Part shown: positions 55,001-63,269 of the stretch, one piece after another
Numbering within the stretch: the stretch's first letter is position 1
How the letters are laid out: each line of letters opens with the position of its first letter
DNA from: Verrucomicrobiaceae bacterium
GTDB taxonomy: Bacteria; Pseudomonadota; Gammaproteobacteria; Pseudomonadales; CAMLJR01
Assembly: GCA_028293825.1 (NCBI GenBank)
Contig: JAQGNY010000005.1
Coordinates: 124,001-188,000 of the forward strand
DNA: 64,000 bases
Direction: 5' to 3'
Translations under genes and position numbers: made by a program
Notes under the pieces: model-generated
Databases searched by the model: none
What the model was told of the DNA's origin: nothing
The model's input: the letters and a program-made list of their open reading frames with translations, nothing else

Positions 55001-57914
55001 CGAATTGAAGCCAGGCAGCAACACGCTGACGCTGGAACAGCGCGATCCGTTCGGCAATTTGCGCGCAACCAAAACCATCAGCGTGCGCGCGCCGGGCGAG
55101 CTGCGCCGCATCCGTATCGAGCGCGTGGCGACCGACAGCGCGGCTGCCAACGATGCCAGCAACGCAAATGTCAAAGTCGCGGTTTTCCTCGAAGATAAAG
55201 ACGGCTTGCCGGTTTCGTCGCGCACCGCGCTGACGTTGGAAACCAGCAACGGCGCCTGGGCTGCGGAAGATTGCGATCCGACCGAGCCGGGCACGCAGGT
55301 GTTTGTCGAAAGCGGCCGTAGCGAATTCGTGCTGCGCGCGCCAGAGCAGCCCGGCAGCGCCGAGGTGAAAGTATCGAGCGGCAATTTAAGCGCCGAAACC
55401 CACGTCGATTTTCTGCCGACGCTGCGCGATATGGTCGCCGCCGGTGTGATCGAAGGCACGTTGAAATTGGACAAACTCGGCTCCGGCGCATTGCAGCCGG
55501 CGCGTCAGCAGGACGGTTTCGAGCAAGAGTTAAAACAGTTTTCGCGCGATAACGGCAAAGCCGCCGCGCGCGCTGCGGTATTTTTGAAGGGTAAAATCAA
55601 AGGCGATTACCTGCTGACGCTCGGTTACGACTCCGACAAAGAAACGCGCGAGCGTTTGTTCCGCGATATTCAGCCCGATCAGTTTTATCCGGTGTACGGC
55701 GATGCGTCGATCAAAGGTTACGACGCGCAATCGACGCAGAAAATGTACGTGCGCATCGACAAAAATAAATCGTGGTTGCTGTACGGCGATTTCAACACAC
55801 CGACCGCGACCAGCACGCGCGCACTGACCGCTTACAACCGCAGCCTGACCGGCGTGCGCGAGCATTACGAAAACGACAAAGTCGCCGTGAACACTTTCGC
55901 CAGCCGCGACAGCACCCGCCAAGTCGTCGAAGAATTACGTGCGAATGGCACCTCCGGTCCGTATGCGCTGAGCAACAGCGATCTGATCGAAAATAGCGAG
56001 CAGGTCGAAATCATCACCCGCGATCGCAACCAACCGGCGCTAATCATCAAAAGCGTGGCGATGTCGCGCTTCGCCGATTACGAACTCGAACCGTTTACCG
56101 GTCGCATTCTGTTCCGCGCGCCGATCGCCAGTGTCGATGCCGATTTAAATCCGAACTCGGTACGTGTCACTTATGAAGTCGATGCCGGCGGCGCGACCTT
56201 CTGGGTTGGCGGTGTCGATGCCACGATGAAAGTCACCAAGAACATTGCCGTCGGCGCGGTCGATATCGAAGATCGCGATCCTATCGATACCGGCGCATTG
56301 CGCGGCGCCAATATGACGCTGACGTTCGGTGGCGAAAACGGCGCGAAAACTACCGCAATCACCGAAGTCGCGCACAGCGATCGCTTCAGTGTCGGCAGCG
56401 GCGACGCGCAGCGTATCGATATCAAACACGACAGCGACACGCTGCAGGCACGCGTTTACGCCGGGCGCGCCGATGCCGATTTTTATAATCCGTCGGCCAC
56501 GTTATCGAGAGGCCACTCTGAAGCCGGTGCCAAAATTTCGCGCGCAATCGACGAGCGCACACGTTTAGTGGCCGATGCAATTCACAGCGGCGACGATATC
56601 AACCGCGGCCATCGCGAAGGCATATTGGCCGGTGTCGAGCACGCGTTCGATGGCAACGTGAAGCTCGAAGTCGGCGTGCGTCGCACCCACGAAGAAGCCG
56701 GTTCGATCAACACCGGCACACTCGACGGCGTCACCATCAATCCAGCCGATGCGGCTGCGCCGGGCACCACCCAAGACACCACTAGCTACCGCGCCAAATT
56801 GGGCGCGCCGGTTCCGGGTCTGGCCGCTGCATCCGTTTATGGCGAAGCCGAGCAAGCGTTCAACGATGCCGATAAAAAATTACTGGCGCTCGGCGGCGAA
56901 TACCGCATCAACGATAAAAGCCGTTTGTACGGTCGCCACGAATTTATTTCGTCGCTGTCCGGCCCGTACGCGTTCGATACCAATCAACGCCGCGACACCA
57001 CGCTGTTCGGCATCGACAACGAGTACATGAAAGATGGCCGCGCCTACAGCGAATACCGCGCGCGCGATGCGTTCAGCGGCCGCGAAGCGGAAGCGGCGAT
57101 GGGTTTGAAAAACCAATGGGCTGTAGCCGAAGGCGTGCGTATCAACACCAGCGCCGAGCGCGTGCGCACCATCGCCGGCACCGACGACGACAATGCATCG
57201 AGCGCATTGGCCGGCGGCGTCGAATACACGCGCAATCCGAACTGGAAAGGCAGCGCGCGTTTGGAATGGCGCAATGCACCGGGCTCGACCGGCATCCTCA
57301 ACACGCTCGGCTTAGCGTGGAAACTCGATCAAGAGTGGACCTTCCTCGGCCGCAATATTTTGAACAAAATCGATAACAGCGGCGCCAATAGTGGCGATCG
57401 GCTGCAAGATCGTCTGCAATTAGGTTTCGCGTATCGCGATGCCGATACCAACGTGTGGAATGGACTGGGACGTTATGAATTCAAACACGAGCAGGACGAC
57501 ACCGCCGTTACCGGCTTCTGGCATCAGGCGCATATCGTATCGGTACAGGCCAACGTGCAGGCGCAGCGCGCGGTGGTATTCAGCACGCGCTACGCCGGCA
57601 AATACGCGATCGATCAAACCGGCGGTATCGATAGCCGCAGCGTGGTGCATCTGGTCGCCGGTCGAGCCACGTGGGATTTCGCACCGCGTTGGGATGCCGG
57701 TGTGCAAGTCAGCTCGCTGTTTTCCGCCGGCAGCATGCAGAAGGGTGTCGGCGCCGAAATCGGCTATCAAGTTAAAGACAATCTGTGGGTCTCGACCGGC
57801 TACAACGTGTTCGGTTTTCATGATCGCGATTTGGCCTCGGAAGACAACACCGAGCGCGGCGTGTATTTTCGAGTGCGCTTTAAATTCGACGAAAACACGC
57901 TCGGTTTAAATTGA
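52047..57914 (+). CDS. Giant surface protein: Ig-like/SdrD-B-like modules plus outer-membrane barrel
   Basis: 1955 residues. Signal peptide (TVLLCAAIVAPVVAAPV), then an N-terminal module paralogous to the 882-residue protein (NSIDNQASVSYVDQSTGL). Further on: a carboxypeptidase-regulatory-like domain at about 470-560 (DSKTNEPISGATVQLID), DUF11 at 600-720, an SdrD-B-like domain at 730-850 (ADCNGDKIQNAGEPGVPGVRVWLEDG) and an Ig-like domain near 1020-1120. From about 1165 to the end, alternating beta strands (YLLTLGYDSDKETRE, MYVRIDKNKSWLLYGDF, GVYFRVRFKFDENTLGLN) suggest an outer-membrane barrel. It may present or anchor the other operon products at the surface. AGGGA precedes the ATG. Confidence 0.88.
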   Translation: MLRTAAQQLIATVLLCAAIVAPVVAAPVAGNSIDNQASVSYVDQSTGLAAVRTSSIVSTIVQSADVTQLTPDRTLARPQGTVVTFAHTLINAGNGAATYALSAVLVGGGTVNLTDLHIYRDANGNGMLDPGEAEISSAVLAVNQSIDLIVSAQIPAAAVVGQQGQIQLRAQSNLQAAAVIATDTVIVNDGASVTLSLSTPNAERVRNQKIPLQLLIKNIGTDAVGIPVTVDDVAVNRVLVEMTIPVGTTFVSAEAPAGAQVLFHRVNTPRMVLVSVAPEPKNIDGVFYSFTEFNAGRSAEVTLTVNVESNVISQIQSTAQVWFDDTHAAQIEGTPADIDWAQSNTVRVAVTAAPAAIHYYSNDQFTTEAATTGLGTPLHIQVDAIACNQNPAAIDTMKMTIRSSWSGESETFTATETGADTSVFRINTVATVDASNGATKPENGVVETVHNDTLTATISGCGVGDIWTSILVDPDGVVFDSKTNEPISGATVQLIDVTGAGNGGSAGGAARVFFEDGVTPAQSVVLTAADGMFRFPLVAASTYRLKVSTPPGHAFASKVPASLLPAGRAIDNSASYGGDFVVSGAMAAVHIDLPVDPAAVDGLLVEKTTSRSTAEIGDFVDYSVQVKNNSGTTFNRLAVRDTLPHGFAYQPDTLRRDGVRVADPVGGRGPVLSFAIDSLVDGATVKLTYRVRIGVGAQLGDGINRAQATSTAPLAISNVAEAKVKVEGGVFSDRGFVLGKIFADCNGDKIQNAGEPGVPGVRVWLEDGTYAITDGLGKYSFYGLSPRTHVAKVDPSTVPAGATFAVLDQRNAGVGDSRFIDLKNGELARADFALTQCDKTLLDTIAQRRVQAEQHTGELEAGVNVALTLDNNAVADPRSKAASGLIADNNANPQALATAIATVEAAILAQRPLAEVADALDNSTDFVGLSDGAAVAGTQIRLLVKGLLGASLNVLVNGDAIPDSRLGTRVTRAEKQLEVLEFIGVELKPGSNTLTLEQRDPFGNLRATKTISVRAPGELRRIRIERVATDSAAANDASNANVKVAVFLEDKDGLPVSSRTALTLETSNGAWAAEDCDPTEPGTQVFVESGRSEFVLRAPEQPGSAEVKVSSGNLSAETHVDFLPTLRDMVAAGVIEGTLKLDKLGSGALQPARQQDGFEQELKQFSRDNGKAAARAAVFLKGKIKGDYLLTLGYDSDKETRERLFRDIQPDQFYPVYGDASIKGYDAQSTQKMYVRIDKNKSWLLYGDFNTPTATSTRALTAYNRSLTGVREHYENDKVAVNTFASRDSTRQVVEELRANGTSGPYALSNSDLIENSEQVEIITRDRNQPALIIKSVAMSRFADYELEPFTGRILFRAPIASVDADLNPNSVRVTYEVDAGGATFWVGGVDATMKVTKNIAVGAVDIEDRDPIDTGALRGANMTLTFGGENGAKTTAITEVAHSDRFSVGSGDAQRIDIKHDSDTLQARVYAGRADADFYNPSATLSRGHSEAGAKISRAIDERTRLVADAIHSGDDINRGHREGILAGVEHAFDGNVKLEVGVRRTHEEAGSINTGTLDGVTINPADAAAPGTTQDTTSYRAKLGAPVPGLAAASVYGEAEQAFNDADKKLLALGGEYRINDKSRLYGRHEFISSLSGPYAFDTNQRRDTTLFGIDNEYMKDGRAYSEYRARDAFSGREAEAAMGLKNQWAVAEGVRINTSAERVRTIAGTDDDNASSALAGGVEYTRNPNWKGSARLEWRNAPGSTGILNTLGLAWKLDQEWTFLGRNILNKIDNSGANSGDRLQDRLQLGFAYRDADTNVWNGLGRYEFKHEQDDTAVTGFWHQAHIVSVQANVQAQRAVVFSTRYAGKYAIDQTGGIDSRSVVHLVAGRATWDFAPRWDAGVQVSSLFSAGSMQKGVGAEIGYQVKDNLWVSTGYNVFGFHDRDLASEDNTERGVYFRVRFKFDENTLGLN

Positions 57915-57925
57915 GCAGGCATTTG

Positions 57926-60748
57926 ATGGAAGCGTATGCAGCCGTGACTTTATTGCTCGAATCAGCATTGCTCAAATCAGAGCCGCTAAAAGCAGCGCTG
58001 AAAAAAATCGGACTGGCGCTGTGTCTGAGTTATTTCAGCGCGTTGTTTTTTGTATCGAGTGCGACCGCTTGCACGGTCGGCGCCTGTCTTTCCGCCGGCC
58101 CACGTTTGGCCAGTATCGATACCGCGCACAGCGCGTTATTAAATGGCTTGCTGGGCAGTTTGTTAGGCAGCGGCAGCGGTCTCTCGCTCACCGCGCTCGA
58201 TTGGAATGCCATCGCGCAGAGCAATATTAATTTGTCGGTATTTTTAAATGCGCTGCAAGTGCAAACCAGCACCGCGAGTCCAGCGGCTGCATTAAATGCA
58301 AACGCGACAATTGCACAAATACTCAACGCCGCGGTGACTGCCGCGACGGCCGATAGCAATACTGCGGCAGTGTCGGCATTGGGCAATGCGATTACCAAAA
58401 TCGGTGCACTTGGCGGCTCGATAAAACTCGGCGATTTATTGAATGTGTCGTTGCCGACCGGTGCGCTCGCCACCACCAAAATAAATCTGCTTGAATTAAT
58501 CACTGGCAGTATTCAATTAGCGAATTACAAAAATGTCGCGACCACGCCGACGCCGATTGGCGTTTCGGTTTCCGCGCTCGGTTTAAGTAGCACGTTAACC
58601 GGCGTTAATTTATATGCGCAGGTGGTTGAGCCGCCGGTTTACATTTGCGGCGGCACTGGGGTGCAGTTTTACAGCGCAGCTATTCGCATCAAATTAAATA
58701 TGACGCTGTTGTCGCTGACACCGGATACGGCGTTATTGAATTCAATTGCAGGTTTGCTCGGCACCAGTTTGACGGTCGGCCAGTTGCAGATTTATCTCGA
58801 TGTGGCAAAAGCGCAGGGCACGTTGAATTCGATTAATTCGTTGGCGAATGCAGTGGTTGTGCAAGCCACGCCCGGTGTTGCGAATTTGTATTTGGGCAGC
58901 ATGACCGATTCGGTATTTTTCACGCGCACGCATGCAATAAATGTTGCGGCCGATTTGGGTTACGCCACCATCGCCAATTTAACGGTAACGCTGCCGATTG
59001 TCGGCGCCACGGTGGTGGCGGTGCAGGCAAAAAGCGCGGCATTGGGCACCGCGCCGCTTAGTGATTTTCTGACATTTACTGGCCCGTTTCCGCAGACGAA
59101 AACATCGGGAACATCGACCAGCTTCATCGCGAATTTATTAAGTTCGCTGGCGACAAATCTGCAATTGCAATTGACACCCAGTTTGGGGGGGATTCTCGAC
59201 GCGGCATTGCTGACGCCGCTGAAAACAATTATCAACGGTGCCATCACGCCGGTGTTGACGACGCTCCTCACCAGCCTGGCTGATCCATTATTGGAGTTAC
59301 TCGGTGTGCGTATTGGCGAAGTCGATGTGTCGGTAAACGGCACGGGTTTGGTTTGTAGCCTTTCCGGTTACGGCTACAACGACGCCAATCACAGCTCGTC
59401 GCGCGACAACGGTGAGATCGGTTGCGGCAGCACTTTGTACGCGAAATTAATTCCGGCGAGTACGCCGAGCGGTCCCGCTGTCGACGCCGTTGCAGTGGAT
59501 ACCAGCACCGGCGCCTACAGCTTTTCCAATGTGTATAACGGCAATTACACCGTTGTCATCGACAACAACGCGACGCTCAGCGATATCACACCGACCATGC
59601 CGTCAGGCTGGCTCGGCACCGAAGCGCCAACGCAAATACGCACCGTTGCGGTGGTCACGGATGTATCGAATCAGAACTTCGGTTTTTTCAACGGCAGTCG
59701 CATCAGCGGCAATGTATTTAAAGACAACGGCATTAGCGGTGCCATTCCGAACAATGGCATTCAAGAGGCGAGCGAAAGCGGGGTCGCAGCTGTCATCGTA
59801 AAAGCGATGAACAGTGCCGATGCAGTGCTTTACGACAGCACGCCGACGACAACCAATGGCGCTTACACATTGTGGGTGCCGGCCGCAGCGGGCAATAACG
59901 CGCTGCATATTATCGATGTGCGCCCGGCCGCAACGATTGCGGTGAGCGGCAATGTCGGCACCACCGGCGGCACGTTCACACGCACTACCGATACCGTTAA
60001 TTTCACCAACACGATTGGCACCAGTTACAGCGGCGTTAATTTCGGTTTGGTGCCGGACAATAATTTCAGCAACGACAATCAACAAACGATATTGCCCGGC
60101 GCCATCGCCTATCACCCGCATGCATTTATCGCCGGCGCCGCAGGGCAATTAACTTTTGCCAGCAGTGGTGTCGCCACGCCCACCAGTGCCTGGGGCGCAA
60201 TAATTTATCGCGATACCAACTGCAACAGCGTGGTCGATGCCGGCGAAGTGGCGATCACTGCCGCTATTGCCGTCGTCGCCGATCAGAAAATTTGCATCGT
60301 GATAAAAACCACATCGCCACCCGACGCCGTTTACAACGCGCGTTACGTGCAAACCGTTAGCGCGAGTTTCGTTTACACCACGGCAGCTTTCAGCGGCTTA
60401 CAAAATCGCACCGATATCACCACCGTCGGCCGCGCTGGCGACGCCGGTTTGAGCTTGGTTAAAACCGTCGATAAAGCCACCGCAAAAACCGGCGATGTGA
60501 TCACATACACGATTCGTTATGAAAACAAAAGCAGCGGCGATTTACAAAATTTAAAAATTTACGACGCAACGCCCGCGTTCACTGTATTTGGCTCGGCACT
60601 CTGCGGCGCGTTGCCAACCGGATTAACCGGCTGCTCGTTAACAAAACAACCGACCGCTGGAAACACCGGCGCATTGGAGTGGACATTTGTCGGCGCACTA
60701 ACTTCCGGTTCGTTCGGTACAGTTACTTTTAATGTGACGTTGCAGTAA
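57926..60748 (+). CDS. Secreted TadG-like / SdrD-B-like / DUF11 protein
   Basis: 940 residues from ATG 57926 (a TTG at 57911 overlapping the previous stop is the ORF-track start). A signal-like segment (IGLALCLSYFSALFFVSSATA) precedes a 400-residue region of Ala/Leu/Asn-rich repeats resembling the DUF2134 part of TadG-type proteins (INLLELITGSIQLANYKN, QVVEPPVYICGGTG). Two SdrD-B-like domains follow (GYGYNDANHSSSRDNGEIGCG near 480; VFKDNGISGAIPNNGIQEASES near 595), then DUF11 from about 840 (GLSLVKTVDKATAKTGDVITYTI). Codon use returns to the AT-richer style of the rest of the window. Confidence 0.85.
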   Translation: MEAYAAVTLLLESALLKSEPLKAALKKIGLALCLSYFSALFFVSSATACTVGACLSAGPRLASIDTAHSALLNGLLGSLLGSGSGLSLTALDWNAIAQSNINLSVFLNALQVQTSTASPAAALNANATIAQILNAAVTAATADSNTAAVSALGNAITKIGALGGSIKLGDLLNVSLPTGALATTKINLLELITGSIQLANYKNVATTPTPIGVSVSALGLSSTLTGVNLYAQVVEPPVYICGGTGVQFYSAAIRIKLNMTLLSLTPDTALLNSIAGLLGTSLTVGQLQIYLDVAKAQGTLNSINSLANAVVVQATPGVANLYLGSMTDSVFFTRTHAINVAADLGYATIANLTVTLPIVGATVVAVQAKSAALGTAPLSDFLTFTGPFPQTKTSGTSTSFIANLLSSLATNLQLQLTPSLGGILDAALLTPLKTIINGAITPVLTTLLTSLADPLLELLGVRIGEVDVSVNGTGLVCSLSGYGYNDANHSSSRDNGEIGCGSTLYAKLIPASTPSGPAVDAVAVDTSTGAYSFSNVYNGNYTVVIDNNATLSDITPTMPSGWLGTEAPTQIRTVAVVTDVSNQNFGFFNGSRISGNVFKDNGISGAIPNNGIQEASESGVAAVIVKAMNSADAVLYDSTPTTTNGAYTLWVPAAAGNNALHIIDVRPAATIAVSGNVGTTGGTFTRTTDTVNFTNTIGTSYSGVNFGLVPDNNFSNDNQQTILPGAIAYHPHAFIAGAAGQLTFASSGVATPTSAWGAIIYRDTNCNSVVDAGEVAITAAIAVVADQKICIVIKTTSPPDAVYNARYVQTVSASFVYTTAAFSGLQNRTDITTVGRAGDAGLSLVKTVDKATAKTGDVITYTIRYENKSSGDLQNLKIYDATPAFTVFGSALCGALPTGLTGCSLTKQPTAGNTGALEWTFVGALTSGSFGTVTFNVTLQ

Positions 60749-60843
60749 TTGTTGCTTAAACTGAGCACGTCTTCGCCAACAAACACTGCCTAAATTCCGG
60801 TGCTGAAATCAATAAGTACACACAGAGCGATAGGGATATTAAC

Positions 60844-61170
60844 GTGGAAAAAATAATGAGCAGCAAAGCGGTGGTTTTGCTAATTGTGATAATGGCAAAC
60901 GGTTTGCTGACGGGGTGCCTAGCGCAATCGACGCTTCGTGAAAGTGCGGCAAGAAATGATGCGCTCTCTGATAAATATCGGTCGCCTAATGCCGATGAGC
61001 TTGACCTGCATTGGTCGAAGGCCTACCGAGAGCAAGCCGAACAAGATCGACGCGATTCGAATAAGCTTTCCATTGCGGATGAATTTTTCGGCAGCCTAAT
61101 GATTTTATCGTTTGACGCTCTGATCGGAAACAACAACGATAAGTCGCCGAATTTAATCTATCGTCCGTAG
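60844..61170 (+). CDS. Small lipoprotein of unknown function
   Basis: 108 residues from a GTG with AGGGA 7 nt upstream; ATG 60856 is an alternative. Signal peptide with lipobox (VIMANGLLTGC), then a charged, probably helical domain (HWSKAYREQAEQDRRDSNK). No family recognised. It follows the surface operon by 95 bp in the same direction and could be a late member. Confidence 0.8.
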   Translation: MEKIMSSKAVVLLIVIMANGLLTGCLAQSTLRESAARNDALSDKYRSPNADELDLHWSKAYREQAEQDRRDSNKLSIADEFFGSLMILSFDALIGNNNDKSPNLIYRP

Positions 61171-61280
61171 ACAATTATTTTTTTCGCGGAATTTAAAGTT
61201 GTGATTTAGTGGAAAGGTTTTACTAGATTGAAATTCATTTAATTTTTATCTGTGATATCTGCTAACGAAAAAAATAGATG

Positions 61281-62099
61281 TTAATTCTGCGCCAAAAAAT
61301 TCAACACCATTGGATTCACTAATTCGGGGCGCTGCTCGAAGGTGGCGTGTCCTGTGTTTGGCAGTACGGATAATTGTGCCTGCGGCAGGGCGCGGTAAAT
61401 TTCCATGGTGTGATCGAGTTTGATGACATCGTGATCGCCGGTTAATACCAATACCGGTTTTTGCAAATGCTGGAGCAGCGCTACATTTAATTCGGTAATG
61501 GTCGGCGCGGATGCCCACAGCTGACGTAGCTTTTCGTCGATAGTGGCTTTCTCATTGATCGGCGCGTTGTCCGCAACTTCTATTTTTTCAGAGTCGATGC
61601 TTGTCGCGGCGGTATTGCGTTGATCGCTTCTGTCGCTGTCAAGTAATCCATCGGGCGCAATGTTTACGCCGCTAATAACTACGCTATGCACCAGATGCGG
61701 ATATTTAACGGCGAGCATCAGCGCGAGAATACCGCCGTCGCTCCAACCGACAACATCGACGTCGGTGACATGTAATTGTTCAAGTAACGCAGCAGTGTCT
61801 TCCATCATTTCGGTGTACGACAGAGGGCCGGAAATGTCCGGTGAGTGACCTTGACCCACTTGTTCGGGCGCGATGATTTTATACGTTGCGGCGAAGGCAT
61901 CGATCTGCCGCGAAAATGAGGCCGAAATACTGGCGCCGCCGCCATGCAACAACAGCAGTGGATGTCCGCTGCCGCGAACTTCGTAATAAATCGAATGCCC
62001 ACGCACATCCGCCCAATGCGCGGTGGCATCGGAAACCGGAATTGATCCAGCGGCTAAGCCGATCAATAAAAATGCAGTGGCAAAAATAAATGTTCTCAT
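61281..62099 (-). CDS. Secreted alpha/beta hydrolase
   Basis: 272 residues from ATG 62099 (the ORF-track start is a TTG 15 codons earlier). Signal peptide (TFIFATAFLLIGLAAGS), oxyanion-hole HGGGASIS, nucleophile elbow DVVGWSDGGILAL with Ser, acid in LTGDHDVIKLDH and His in PNTGHATFEQRP. A complete Ser-Asp-His triad is therefore visible. Substrate is unknown; the export signal suggests a periplasmic or extracellular esterase or similar enzyme. Confidence 0.9.
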   Translation of the reverse strand: MRTFIFATAFLLIGLAAGSIPVSDATAHWADVRGHSIYYEVRGSGHPLLLLHGGGASISASFSRQIDAFAATYKIIAPEQVGQGHSPDISGPLSYTEMMEDTAALLEQLHVTDVDVVGWSDGGILALMLAVKYPHLVHSVVISGVNIAPDGLLDSDRSDQRNTAATSIDSEKIEVADNAPINEKATIDEKLRQLWASAPTITELNVALLQHLQKPVLVLTGDHDVIKLDHTMEIYRALPQAQLSVLPNTGHATFEQRPELVNPMVLNFLAQN

Positions 62100-62458
62100 C
62101 GACTGGCTCGGTGAGCTCGCAGTCCGTGCGAAAAATAAATTCAAAATGTGAAAAACGATTTGCTGACACCGCCGCGTGGCGCGATGCCATTTCGGCGAAG
62201 AGTCGACAATATTGACTCAGCAGTAAATGGAGTGGCAGATTTCATGCCATGGCGTGATTGCAGGCGCCGGCGTACGGTTTTATCGCGCAGTTTGTAAATT
62301 GAGCGATAAAACCGTCGGCTTTTTGCCAAAAAGGAAGGGCTTTCATTTACCTCGCCGCATGGGTTTTCGAAGGCTGCGGTGTGAGGCGTGTCACGTTTGT
62401 GTGCGTGTTGGTTGATTTTGCACCAGTGCAATTCACGCTCAGCTGGTTCGATTAATGA
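62100..62458. other. Intergenic stretch with a perfect 12-bp inverted repeat
   Basis: 359 bp between two minus-strand genes. CGGTTTTATCGC (62275-62286) and GCGATAAAACCG (62303-62314) form a perfect stem with a 16-nt loop. This is the terminator of the DUF2239 gene or an operator for the hydrolase gene. No coding region is convincing here. Confidence 0.6.
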
Positions 62459-63094
62459 TCACGCATGGTTTATTTCACTCGATTGCGCGCTGCTGGCTGC
62501 AGCCAGCGCGAGCGCGTGCTTGCGAATGTCTGCCGGCCATTTCGCCAAACTTGTTTGAAACGTATCGATATCGCCAGCGAATAGCGCGCGCGTTGTGTCT
62601 TCGAACGCGGGCTGATTACCTGCAATTGCCGTCATAAATTTATACGCTGCTTCACGCGCCTGGCGAATACGATCGTCTTCTTTGCTCGCACGCAGGGCGT
62701 GCTCGACCAATTTGCGCAACGCCACCGAAGCGCCGCCGGTTTGCGCGGCTAGCCAATCCCAGTGCCGCGGTAACAGCGTGACTTCACGCGCGGTGACGCC
62801 GAGCTTGGGGCGACCGGCAGTGCGCGGCGCCTCGGCAATTTCTGCTTCCTCTTCTGAATCGGCGGCACTGGTGTGCGGATAAGTAATTGCCAGACGCTTT
62901 AACACGGTAGTTAGCGAGCCGCGCAGATCCAGTTCGATCGGTTGGCTGCTGGTGGCATCGAAAATCAAAATGCTCTGTCGATTATCGGTATCGACAAATG
63001 TTTTTACCTTGGTTGTGACGTCGCGTGCGGGACCAGAGGCGATACGTTTGTTACCGGCAAAGGCGATCCAAGTCGGTTGAGAAGTTATTGTCAT
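62459..63094 (-). CDS. DUF2239 family protein
   Basis: 211 residues from ATG 63094 (ATG 63109 possible). The start TWIAFAGNKRIASGPARDV, LIFDATSSQPIELDLRGS, and GRPKLGVTAREVTLLPRHWDWLAAQTGGASVALRKLVEHA fit the DUF2239 family of unknown function; the last part looks like a small DNA-binding or docking motif. The ORF-track start at 63184 lies upstream of the likely -10 box and is ruled out. The gene is probably controlled by the twin palindromes of its promoter. Confidence 0.88.
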   Translation of the reverse strand: MTITSQPTWIAFAGNKRIASGPARDVTTKVKTFVDTDNRQSILIFDATSSQPIELDLRGSLTTVLKRLAITYPHTSAADSEEEAEIAEAPRTAGRPKLGVTAREVTLLPRHWDWLAAQTGGASVALRKLVEHALRASKEDDRIRQAREAAYKFMTAIAGNQPAFEDTTRALFAGDIDTFQTSLAKWPADIRKHALALAAASSAQSSEINHA

Positions 63095-63124
63095 CGAATT
63101 AACTGCCATTGAAAGTAAGCTGAA

Positions 63125-63170
63125 ATTATACCCGGGTAAAATATGGTCAGTCAATATTACCCGGGTAATA
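63125..63170 (-). promoter_or_regulatory. Promoter of DUF2239 gene bracketed by two CCCGGG palindromes
   Basis: Minus-strand -35 TTGACT (63149-63154) and -10 TATAAT (63125-63130) with an 18-bp spacer. Palindrome TACCCGGGTA (63129-63138) overlaps the -10 box; the 16-bp palindrome TATTACCCGGGTAATA (63155-63170) abuts the -35. The centres are 29 bp apart. This is the layout expected for repression by a dimeric regulator; the regulator itself is not identified. Confidence 0.85.
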
Positions 63171-63269
63171 ATTATCGAGGTCATCGGGCAGCCTTCAGCC
63201 CCGGTTCAGCATGAACTCTATTAACTCGCGCCACTCTTATCTCGTACTGCTCGCCCTGGGACATTTTCC

